Positions 1-5,054 of a stretch of DNA of 5,054 bases are shown here, in pieces. The DNA lies in contig JAUWBY010000179.1 of assembly GCA_030609605.1 (NCBI GenBank), positions 1-5,054 on the forward strand. The letters are read 5' to 3'. Source of the DNA: Candidatus Eiseniibacteriota bacterium (GTDB lineage Bacteria; Joyebacterota; Joyebacteria; Joyebacterales; Joyebacteraceae). The notes under the pieces are model-generated. The model was not told where the DNA came from. It did not search any database and saw only the letters and a program-made list of their open reading frames with translations. The position numbers were made by a program, and so were the translations under genes. Position 1 is the first letter of the stretch; each line of letters begins with the position of its first letter.

Positions 1-1
1 C

Positions 2-1672
2 GAGATCATTGAGATCAAGGGCGACCTCGCTTCCATCCAGGTCTACGAGGATACGGGTGGACTCGGCCCGGGTGAGCCCGTGGTCTCGACTGGTGAGCCT
101 CTCTCCGTTGAGCTGGGGCCGGGCATCATCGAGTCCATCTACGACGGCATCCAGCGACCGCTCGACAAGATCGAGAAGATAGCTGGTGCGCTCATCACGC
201 GGGGTATCAGTGTTCCCGGTCTCGACCGCGAGAAGAAGTGGGAGTTTGTGGCGACGGCGAAGGTCGGGGATGAGGTTGTGGGTGGTGGCATCCTGGGTAC
301 GGTGCAGGAGTCTACCCTCGTCGACCACAAGATCATGGTGCCGCCGAGAGTCAAAGGGAAGATAACAAAGATCGCGAGCGGGAGCTTCACGGTAGAAGAG
401 ACCGTGGCCGTCCTTGAAGATGGCGGCAAGACACACAGCCTGACACTGATGCAGCGCTGGCCCGTCCGTCTCCCGCGCCCATACAAGGAAAGGTTGACCC
501 CGGTTGAGCCGCTTGTCACCGGGCAACGCGTCATCGATGCGTTCTTTCCGATCGCGAAGGGTGGAACCGCGTGTGTGCCGGGTCCGTTCGGAGCCGGGAA
601 GACGGTCATCCAGCACCAGCTCGCGAAGTGGGCCGATGCTGAGATCGTCATCTTCGTCGGCTGCGGCGAGCGCGGCAACGAGATGACCGACGTCCTCCTT
701 GAGTTCCCGGAACTCAAAGATCCAAGGTCGGGCGAGCCTCTCATGAAACGCACAGTGCTTGTGGCGAACACCTCGAACATGCCGGTGGCGGCACGAGAGG
801 CATCCATCTACACAGGGATGACGATCGCGGAGTACTTCCGGGACATGGGTTACTCAGTGGCGCTCATGGCGGACTCAACGTCGCGATGGGCCGAGGCTCT
901 TCGTGAGATGTCAGGCCGACTCGAGGAGATGCCTGGAGAGGAAGGCTACCCCGCCTACCTCCCTGCGCGTGCGGCACAGTTCTACGAGCGCGCCGGGCGC
1001 GTCCGCTGCATCGGAGGAGACGATCGTATCGGTGCCCTTTCTGCGATCGGTGCGGTCTCGCCTCCCGGAGGCGACCTCTCTGATCCGGTCGTCCAGGCGA
1101 GCCTCAAGGTCGTCAAGGTCTTCTGGTCGCTGGAGGACTGGCTGGCATACGAGCGGCATTTCCCGGCGATCAACTGGCTGACGAGCTATTCTCTCTATCA
1201 CGAGATGCTGTCTGAGTACTTCAGAACTGAGGTCTCTGAGGAGTGGGAAGGATTGCGGCAGGAGTCGATGAGGATTCTCCAGAAGGAGGCCGAGCTCAAG
1301 GAGATAGCGCGGTTGGTCGGGACGGATGCCCTTTCGAACCGGGACCGGCTGATCCTTGCAACAGCGAAGTCACTTCGAGAGGACTTCCTCCACCAGAACG
1401 CGTTTGACGATGTGGACACATACACATCGTTCCCAAAGCAGTTCAAGATGCTCGGAAACATCATTGGATTCGACCGGCTTTCCCGGGACGCTGTGGAGCA
1501 GGGCGTGACTGCAGAGGAGCTTTTTGCGCTACCCGCGCAGGAAGACATCGTCAGGTCGCGGTACATCCCGGAATCACAGATGGAGGAGTTTGATGCCATC
1601 TGGGGCCGGATCGAGCAGCAGATCCGCGAGCTTGTGGAGAAGAGAGTCGGTTCTGAGGAGGTCGTAGCCTAA
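2..1672 (+). CDS. atpA: V/A-type ATP synthase catalytic subunit A (5' partial)
   Basis: Catalytic subunit of the A3B3 head of a V/A-type ATPase (also called NtpA), which couples ATP synthesis or hydrolysis to ion movement across the cytoplasmic membrane. The frame is open from base 2, and the first visible residues (EIIEIKGD, then VYEDTGGLGPGEPVVSTGEPL) are already the conserved N-terminal barrel. The GTG at 80 is therefore an internal Val and the true start lies left of the window. By comparison with Enterococcus hirae NtpA about 38 residues are missing. Visible residues: N-terminal barrel 1-80; the bulge (non-homologous) region specific to A subunits about 82-138; P-loop GPFGAGKT 194-201 (bases 581-604); catalytic Glu in GERGNE at 223; Walker B in ALMADSTSRW with Asp 291; then IGAVSPPGGD and the C-terminal helical domain with FLHQNAFDDVDTY. 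The P-loop Lys to catalytic Glu spacing of 23 residues equals that of K238/E261 in E. hirae. The gene overlaps the next by one base. All catalytic motifs look intact. Confidence 0.97.
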   Translation, partial: EIIEIKGDLASIQVYEDTGGLGPGEPVVSTGEPLSVELGPGIIESIYDGIQRPLDKIEKIAGALITRGISVPGLDREKKWEFVATAKVGDEVVGGGILGTVQESTLVDHKIMVPPRVKGKITKIASGSFTVEETVAVLEDGGKTHSLTLMQRWPVRLPRPYKERLTPVEPLVTGQRVIDAFFPIAKGGTACVPGPFGAGKTVIQHQLAKWADAEIVIFVGCGERGNEMTDVLLEFPELKDPRSGEPLMKRTVLVANTSNMPVAAREASIYTGMTIAEYFRDMGYSVALMADSTSRWAEALREMSGRLEEMPGEEGYPAYLPARAAQFYERAGRVRCIGGDDRIGALSAIGAVSPPGGDLSDPVVQASLKVVKVFWSLEDWLAYERHFPAINWLTSYSLYHEMLSEYFRTEVSEEWEGLRQESMRILQKEAELKEIARLVGTDALSNRDRLILATAKSLREDFLHQNAFDDVDTYTSFPKQFKMLGNIIGFDRLSRDAVEQGVTAEELFALPAQEDIVRSRYIPESQMEEFDAIWGRIEQQIRELVEKRVGSEEVVA

Positions 1673-3060
1673 TGGTCAAGGAATACAGGACCGTCCAGGA
1701 CGTTGCCGGACCGTTGCTGCTGGTGGGCGGCGTCTCCGGCGTGAAGTACGAGGAACTGGTTGAGGTCGAGCTGCCGGGTGGTGATGTGAGGCGGGGCAAG
1801 GTGTTGGAGGTGAACGAGGACACAGCACTCGTGCAGCTGTTCGAGGGCGCCACGGGCGTCAGCGTCGACAGCGCGCGGGTGCGTTTCCTCGGCAAGGGTC
1901 TCGAACTCGGGCTCTCGCGCGACATGCTGGGCCGCGTCTTCAACGGGCTGGGAGGCCCGAAGGATGACGGCCCACCGATCATCCCTGAGGTGAAGCGCGA
2001 CGTGGCCGGTGCGCCGATCAATCCGTGGGCACGCAACTACCCGAACGAGTTCATCCAGACCGGCATATCGGCAATCGATGGCCTGAATACTCTCGTCAGA
2101 GGTCAGAAGCTTCCCATCTTCTCAGGTTTCGGTCTCCCGCACGCGGAGCTCGTGGCGCAGATTGCGCGCCAGGCGAAGGTGCGAGGGACGGAGGAAGAGT
2201 TCGCCGTCGTATTCGCCGCGATGGGTATTACGTTTGAGGAGGCTGAGTACTTCATCGCCGATTTCCGGAGAACGGGCGCCATTGATCGCGCCGTGCTCTT
2301 CGTGAACTTGGCGAGCGATCCGGCGATCGAGCGCATCGCGACACCGCGAATGGCGCTGACGGCGGCCGAGTATCTCGCGTTCGATCTTGAGATGCACGTT
2401 CTGGTCATTCTTACGGATCTTACGAATTACTGCGAAGCGCTACGCGAGATCTCTGCGGCGCGGAAGGAAGTCCCAGGAAGGCGTGGTTATCCGGGCTACC
2501 TCTATACGGATCTCTCGACGATCTACGAGCGGGCCGGTCGGATCAAGGGCAAGAAAGGCTCGATCACGCAGATCCCGGTGGTCTCCATGCCCGACGATGA
2601 CAAGACACACCCGATTCCCGATCTGACCGGGTACATCACCGAGGGTCAGATAATCCTCGACCGTGCTCTGCACCGGAAGGGCATCTACCCGCCCGTCAAT
2701 GTTCTCCCGTCGCTCTCTCGTCTGAGGGACAAGGGAATCGGCGAGGGCAAGACGCGCGAGGATCACGCGAACCTGGCCAACCAGCTCTTTGCCGCGTACG
2801 CGCGTGGGAAGGAGGCTCAGGAGCTGGCCGTTATCCTTGGCGAGGGGGCGCTCTCACCGGAGGACAAGGCTTTCTTCAAGTTTGCCGAGGTCTTCGAGAA
2901 CCGCTACGTCCGCCAGGCGCAGGATGAGAACCGAACCATCGATGAGACGCTGGCACTCGGCTGGGAGCTCCTCGAGATCCTCCCGAAGTCCGAGCTTAAG
3001 CGTGTGAAGCCGGAGCAGATCGATCGGTACATGAAGAAGACGGTGGCCGCCGGCGAGTAA
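1672..3060 (+). CDS. atpB: V/A-type ATP synthase non-catalytic subunit B
   Basis: Non-catalytic nucleotide-binding subunit of the A3B3 head (also NtpB). It alternates with A and supplies the arginine finger to the catalytic site. The protein has 462 residues, the usual family length. The N-terminal barrel begins YRTVQDVAGPLLLV. The P-loop position is degenerate (SGFGLPH, residues 151-157, with no GKT), as is diagnostic of B rather than A. The blocks PGYLYTDLSTIYERAGR (from residue 274) and LPSLSRL follow. The Arg of SLSRL is residue 350, the same number as the arginine finger of E. hirae NtpB. The ATG shares its A with the TAA of subunit A (TAATG), so translation is probably coupled. A GAGGAGG site at 1655-1661, inside the A gene, lies 10 bases upstream and supports this start. 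The gene symbol follows V-type usage and is not F-type atpB (subunit a). Confidence 0.97.
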   Translation: MVKEYRTVQDVAGPLLLVGGVSGVKYEELVEVELPGGDVRRGKVLEVNEDTALVQLFEGATGVSVDSARVRFLGKGLELGLSRDMLGRVFNGLGGPKDDGPPIIPEVKRDVAGAPINPWARNYPNEFIQTGISAIDGLNTLVRGQKLPIFSGFGLPHAELVAQIARQAKVRGTEEEFAVVFAAMGITFEEAEYFIADFRRTGAIDRAVLFVNLASDPAIERIATPRMALTAAEYLAFDLEMHVLVILTDLTNYCEALREISAARKEVPGRRGYPGYLYTDLSTIYERAGRIKGKKGSITQIPVVSMPDDDKTHPIPDLTGYITEGQIILDRALHRKGIYPPVNVLPSLSRLRDKGIGEGKTREDHANLANQLFAAYARGKEAQELAVILGEGALSPEDKAFFKFAEVFENRYVRQAQDENRTIDETLALGWELLEILPKSELKRVKPEQIDRYMKKTVAAGE

Positions 3061-3129
3061 GTCCGGACGGCAAACGCGGCGACTCCGGGCCGACTGAAAC
3101 AGGCGTGGATCCGGACGTGAGGAAGATAG
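3061..3129 (+). promoter_or_regulatory. B-D intercistronic spacer with SD site and possible long-range stem
   Basis: This is the only real gap inside the operon (69 bases). It ends in a Shine-Dalgarno-like GTGAGGAAG (3117-3125), with GAGG seven bases before the ATG of subunit D; this decides the D start. TCCGGACG occurs twice (3062-3069 and 3110-3117). Because the motif is self-complementary, 3061-3067 can pair with 3110-3116, giving a 7-bp stem that closes just before the SD. No promoter-like -10/-35 pair or U-tract terminator is visible, so D is most likely read from the A-B message. The ribosome-binding site is well supported; any role for the stem is inference. Confidence 0.55.
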
Positions 3130-3753
3130 ATGCGGCTACGCGCGAATCCGAATCGAATGCAGCTTCTGAGACTGAAGCGACGCCTTCTCCTGGCGAAGCG
3201 CGGCCACAAGCTCCTCAAGGACAAACAAGAGGAGTTGATGCGCCGCTTCCTCGGAGTCGTGCATCGGGCCCGGGACCTCAGGCAGGAAGTGGAGGGTGAG
3301 CTGTCGCGCGCCTACCGAGCGTTCGTTTCGGCTCGATTCGAGATAAGTGGAAGCGCCATGGAGGCCGCGCTCGCGTTCTCACAGAGGATTGTAGAACTCA
3401 ACGCTTCGCGCGAGCAGATCATGAATATCAAAGTTCCAAACTTCGCAGTTGAGTTTCCGGAGGACGCTGAGTTCGGCTACGGTCTTGCCGATACGACCGC
3501 CGAACTCGACAACGCGCTCGAGCTCTACGCCGCGGTGATCCCCAAGGTCATGCGACTGGCGGAGATGGAGAAGTCAGTCCAGCTGATCGCTGCTGAGCTT
3601 GAGAAGACACGCCGCCGGGTCAACGCGCTCGAGCACATCCTCGTGCCGAATCTGGAGGAGACGATCCGCTTCATCGGCGACCGACTGGCTGAGATGGAGC
3701 GGGAGACCGCGACGCGGCTTATGAAAGTCAAGGAGATGGTGCGGGAGCATTGA
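3130..3753 (+). CDS. atpD: V/A-type ATP synthase subunit D (central rotor stalk)
   Basis: Central-shaft subunit of the V/A-ATPase (NtpD), which works like F-type gamma: a long antiparallel coiled coil that rotates inside the A3B3 head and, with subunit F, connects it to the membrane ring. The family signature is at the N-terminus, NPNRMQLLRLKRRLLLAKRGHKLLKDKQEELMR (quoted in two overlapping parts: NPNRMQLLRLKRRL and LLLAKRGHKLLKDKQEELMR). The N-terminal helix covers roughly residues 6-75, a central less helical part includes NIKVPNF, and a second long helix runs from about 135 to the end, with ALEHILVPNLEETIRFI near its middle. The length of 207 residues is at the short end of the family. The ATG at 3130 is preferred over an internal ATG at 3157 because it keeps the conserved N-P-x-R segment and has a good SD. 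It is the last gene of the operon, as in Thermus-type V/A clusters, and is followed by a convergent terminator. The symbol denotes V-type subunit D, not F-type beta. Confidence 0.96.
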   Translation: MRLRANPNRMQLLRLKRRLLLAKRGHKLLKDKQEELMRRFLGVVHRARDLRQEVEGELSRAYRAFVSARFEISGSAMEAALAFSQRIVELNASREQIMNIKVPNFAVEFPEDAEFGYGLADTTAELDNALELYAAVIPKVMRLAEMEKSVQLIAAELEKTRRRVNALEHILVPNLEETIRFIGDRLAEMERETATRLMKVKEMVREH

Positions 3754-3830
3754 TCGGCCCGAAAGCGAGCGCGGACGGCGAGTATCCGCGGCCGCGGCGT
3801 GGACGAACCAGAGAGAACGGACTTGAGTGG

Positions 3831-3876
3831 ATACGAGAAACGGGGCGCCGGTGTTGAGCGCCCCGTTCTCTCGTAT
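3831..3876. terminator. Bidirectional terminator-like hairpin between convergent operons
   Basis: The left arm ATACGAGAAACGGGGCGC (3831-3848) pairs with the right arm GCGCCCCGTTCTCTCGTAT (3858-3876) across a 9-base loop (3849-3857). This gives 18 base pairs with a single bulged base in the right arm. The GC core (GGGGCGC/GCGCCCC) sits nearest the loop and the outer stem is richer in A/T. The hairpin lies 77 bases past the stop of subunit D and 83 bases past the stop of the - strand gene, as expected for a shared end point. There is no clean run of U outside the stem in either direction; the pyrimidine-rich outer arm (TTCTCTCGTATT on +, TTTCTCGTAT on -) may partly substitute. The structure is read directly; termination is inferred from position and shape. 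Confidence 0.75.
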
Positions 3877-3958
3877 TGCGTGTCCCGGTAGCACGGTCAG
3901 TGGCCTGGATTGACCACACTCCGGCAGTGCTTCTCGCGATCCTCTGCGAAGGCGAGTT

Positions 3959-3978
3959 CCTAGTCGAAGTAGAAATCG
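3959..3978. repeat. 20-base 3'-end repeat, copy 1 (copy 2 at 4658-4677)
   Basis: CCTAGTCGAAGTAGAAATCG is identical at 3959-3978 and 4658-4677. It covers the stop codon and the codons for the terminal DFYFD of both - strand genes, including the same TAG stop. It is a remnant of gene duplication or of conversion between copies, not an independent mobile repeat. Confidence 0.85.
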
Positions 3979-4607
3979 GCTCTCAACGAGTAGTCCAGAT
4001 TCCAGGCGGATACCTTCTCGTCGGGCCGGTCGTACTGCTCCCCACCGTAGGTTTCCTCTGAGGTCACCGTGTAGCTTCCGTACTTCAAGTAGATCTCGGG
4101 ACCTATGCCGATCTTGCCTCCGGCAACGCGCCACTGGGCTCGTGCGACAGGTCCTACTGCCCAACCACCGATGGCGATGTCCTCGGTATTCGTGGAGGAA
4201 CGCGCGTATTCCTCCTCCGACGAGTACTTCACGCTGTAGTACTGGAAGCGTAGACCGCCATCGAAGCGGAACGATGGGGTCAGCTTGAGCGGGTAGAAGC
4301 CCGCCAGGCCGAACATCATGGCGCTGTAGGTCTCCTTGTCGTAGTAGAACCGACCGTCGTCCTCTTCGTCGACCTGCTCCTCGACAGTCATGCTATCGAA
4401 TCCGAACGACACCTCACCCTGGATCTCGTCGCCGAATCCGACGACGAACTCGCGGTAGGTGAGGAAGCCCGAGTCTCCCATTAACTCCATATCACCGTTG
4501 ATGTTGCCCATACCGGTGAGCCTCAGACCCGTGTATAGCTCTGCTGATGCGGCTGGAGCAATCAGCAGAGTTGCAGCCACGAGCAGTGCAACAATTGCGC
4601 GATGCAT
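3960..4607 (-). CDS. Signal-peptide-bearing outer-membrane beta-barrel-like protein, function unknown
   Basis: I do not recognise a named family. The 215-residue protein starts with a clear Sec signal peptide: MHR, a hydrophobic stretch at residues 4-18, and an Ala-Ser-Ala cleavage site before Glu23. The mature part has no hydrophobic helix. It shows alternating short strands rich in Tyr, Phe, Trp and Gly, separated by polar and acidic loops, for example FGLAGFYP (99-106), GGLRFQYYS (117-125), GGWAVGPVARAQW (147-159), IGIGPEIYLKY (166-176) and LDYSLRADFYFD at the C-terminus. This fits a small outer-membrane barrel of perhaps 8-10 strands, an estimate only. A very acidic loop (residues 76-84) precedes FGLAGFYP. 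The start is supported by AAAGGAG six to seven bases upstream (4614-4620). It is a paralogue of the gene to its right, 51 bases away on the same strand, and probably shares its transcript. The last residue is Asp after Phe, not the terminal aromatic usual in barrel assembly signals. Confidence 0.88.
   Translation of the reverse strand: MHRAIVALLVAATLLIAPAASAELYTGLRLTGMGNINGDMELMGDSGFLTYREFVVGFGDEIQGEVSFGFDSMTVEEQVDEEDDGRFYYDKETYSAMMFGLAGFYPLKLTPSFRFDGGLRFQYYSVKYSSEEEYARSSTNTEDIAIGGWAVGPVARAQWRVAGGKIGIGPEIYLKYGSYTVTSEETYGGEQYDRPDEKVSAWNLDYSLRADFYFD
4291..4314. repeat. 24-base paralogue repeat encoding FGLAGFYP, copy 1
   Basis: The stretch starting GGGTAGAAGCCCGC matches 4981-5004 at 23 of 24 bases. 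It encodes the FGLAGFYP strand of both barrel proteins and sits at nearly the same distance from the stop in each gene, so it marks the alignment of the two duplicated genes. Confidence 0.85.
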
Positions 4608-4658
4608 CTCTGTCTCCTTTCAGCGCCCGTTGGGGCGCGTCCGGGGAATCGCTCCGCC
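4608..4658 (-). promoter_or_regulatory. Intercistronic spacer: short hairpin and strong SD
   Basis: This 51-base gap lies between the two barrel genes. Read on the - strand it contains a compact hairpin, GCGCCC-CAAC-GGGCGC (4638 down to 4623; 6 bp, 4-base loop), followed within two bases by AAAGGAG (4620-4614) and then the ATG at 4607. No U-tract follows the hairpin, so it is a poor intrinsic terminator. No promoter-like AT-rich element is visible. Likely possibilities are an intercistronic mRNA-stabilising hairpin, a partial terminator, or a structure tuning access to the SD. Hairpin and SD are read directly; the role is inference. Confidence 0.5.
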
Positions 4659-4677
4659 CTAGTCGAAGTAGAAATCG
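4658..4677. repeat. 20-base 3'-end repeat, copy 2 (copy 1 at 3959-3978)
   Basis: Second copy of the repeat at 3959-3978, identical over 20 bases at the 3' end of the partial barrel gene. The flanking bases diverge quickly into the coding sequence. Confidence 0.85.
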
Positions 4678-5054
4678 ACCCGGAATGAGTAGTCTACACT
4701 GAAGCCACTGATATCAAACTCGTTGGTCCACAGCTCCTCACCGTGTGCCATTGCCTCCTCGGTGAACTTGAGCTTCGTGTATTTGAGACAGACCTCCGGA
4801 CCAATGGTGATCGGGGAGTCGCCAAGCTGCCACGAGCCTCGCACAAGGGGGCCGAACGACCAACCGGAGAACTTGTCGGTCCACTCCTGTTCCGTGGGCT
4901 CCCAGGTGTCGACGTTGCTTGAGGAATAGTACGAGAATCTCCCACCCGCATCGACGCGGTAGATGCTGCCCTGCATGATCGGGTAGAAGCCCGCGAGGCC
5001 GAACGAGTAGCAGGTCCAGGATTCCTCATCGTCGTTCCGAGACCCCACTTCCTC
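4659..5054 (-). CDS. Outer-membrane beta-barrel-like protein, paralogue (5' partial)
   Basis: The C-terminal 131 residues of a relative of the protein at 3960-4607. The frame stays open to the window edge (the last codons read Glu-Glu-Val), so the GTG at 5048 is not a convincing start; judging from the paralogue, roughly 80 N-terminal residues, including any signal peptide, lie outside. Shared blocks in the same order are FGLAGFYP (visible residues 18-25), GGRFSYYS, SGWSFGPLVRGSW, ITIGPEVCLKY and VDYSFRVDFYFD at the end. Spacing from FGLAGFYP to the end is 114 residues here against 117 in the neighbour, so the fold should be the same. The loops between blocks differ strongly, which suggests divergence after duplication. 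It holds two Cys (in WTCYS and EVCLKY); the matching positions in the complete paralogue are not Cys. Function is unknown; an outer-membrane location is inferred from the paralogue. Confidence 0.82.
   Translation of the reverse strand, partial: EEVGSRNDDEESWTCYSFGLAGFYPIMQGSIYRVDAGGRFSYYSSSNVDTWEPTEQEWTDKFSGWSFGPLVRGSWQLGDSPITIGPEVCLKYTKLKFTEEAMAHGEELWTNEFDISGFSVDYSFRVDFYFD
4981..5004. repeat. 24-base paralogue repeat encoding FGLAGFYP, copy 2
   Basis: Partner of 4291-4314, with one difference (G for C at the 15th base) that is silent in the Leu codon of FGLAGFYP. Confidence 0.85.

Noticed and set aside
80..82. GTG as the start codon of subunit A
   Set aside because: The same frame is open back to base 2 and encodes conserved A-subunit residues upstream, so the gene is truncated by the window edge and this codon is internal.
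139..807. 222-codon open frame on the - strand
   Set aside because: It is entirely antisense to the well-conserved subunit A, its Ser/Arg/Pro/Thr-rich product matches no family I know, and it is typical of GC-rich shadow frames.
1551..2036. 161-codon open frame on the - strand
   Set aside because: It is antisense across the A-B junction with a low-complexity Ser/Pro/Thr product; no independent evidence of coding.
3105..3299. 64-codon + strand frame starting before subunit D
   Set aside because: It overlaps the D gene in another frame, and the D frame carries the conserved family sequence and the SD site.
3895..3917. Small inverted repeat GGTCA...TGACC near the end of the barrel gene
   Set aside because: It has only 5 bp with an 11-base loop, which is expected by chance and not comparable with the adjacent 18-bp hairpin.
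3574..4164. 196-codon open frame on the - strand
   Set aside because: It runs through the convergent hairpin and overlaps both subunit D (antisense) and the barrel gene (same strand, other frame). The product is Arg-rich and lacks domain-like features.
5046..5048. GTG as the start of the second barrel gene
   Set aside because: The frame is open to the edge, no SD is visible, and the paralogue has a further part plus a signal peptide upstream of the equivalent position.
1..5054. CRISPR array, tRNA/rRNA genes, insertion sequences or defence genes
   Set aside because: No regularly spaced repeats, tRNA-like cloverleaf, rRNA segments or transposase-like frames were seen; the only repeats are explained by gene duplication.

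Overview
This GC-rich window carries the distal end of a V/A-type (V-type) ATP synthase/ATPase operon on the + strand. It converges on a pair of tandem, paralogous outer-membrane beta-barrel-like genes on the - strand. The organism looks like a bacterium with an outer membrane: the - strand proteins have Gram-negative features (a Sec signal peptide, then repeated aromatic amphipathic strands), while the ATPase is the V/A type found in archaea and in scattered bacteria such as Thermus, spirochaetes, chlamydiae and many uncultured phyla. The exact phylum cannot be fixed from this sequence. An uncultured lineage is plausible but is inference.

Region 2-3753 (+): subunit A (catalytic, 5' end outside the window), subunit B (non-catalytic nucleotide-binding) and subunit D (central rotor stalk), in the order A-B-D. 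A and B overlap by one base (TAATG). D follows after 69 bases with its own Shine-Dalgarno site. A and B form the A3B3 head that makes or hydrolyses ATP, and D is the coiled-coil shaft that turns inside it. The key residues are present: the P-loop and catalytic Glu of A, and the arginine finger of B. The membrane ring (K), stator (I, E) and C/F subunits are not here and presumably lie upstream, as in the Thermus-type order. The ion used (H+ or Na+) cannot be inferred, because the K subunit is absent from the window.

Region 3754-3959: a short non-coding stretch between the convergent gene sets. It holds a strong hairpin (3831-3876) that is well placed to end transcription from both sides.

Region 3960-5054 (-): two co-directional genes, 51 bases apart, encoding related secreted or outer-membrane barrel proteins. 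The promoter-distal one (3960-4607) is complete. The other runs off the right edge and lacks its N-terminal part. They share several sequence blocks and a 20-base identical 3' end, which indicates tandem duplication. Their function is unknown, and nothing links them to the ATPase beyond adjacency.

Overall this is a largely ordinary housekeeping region. The paralogous barrel pair is the least characterised part, and I see no evidence of a novel multi-gene system.
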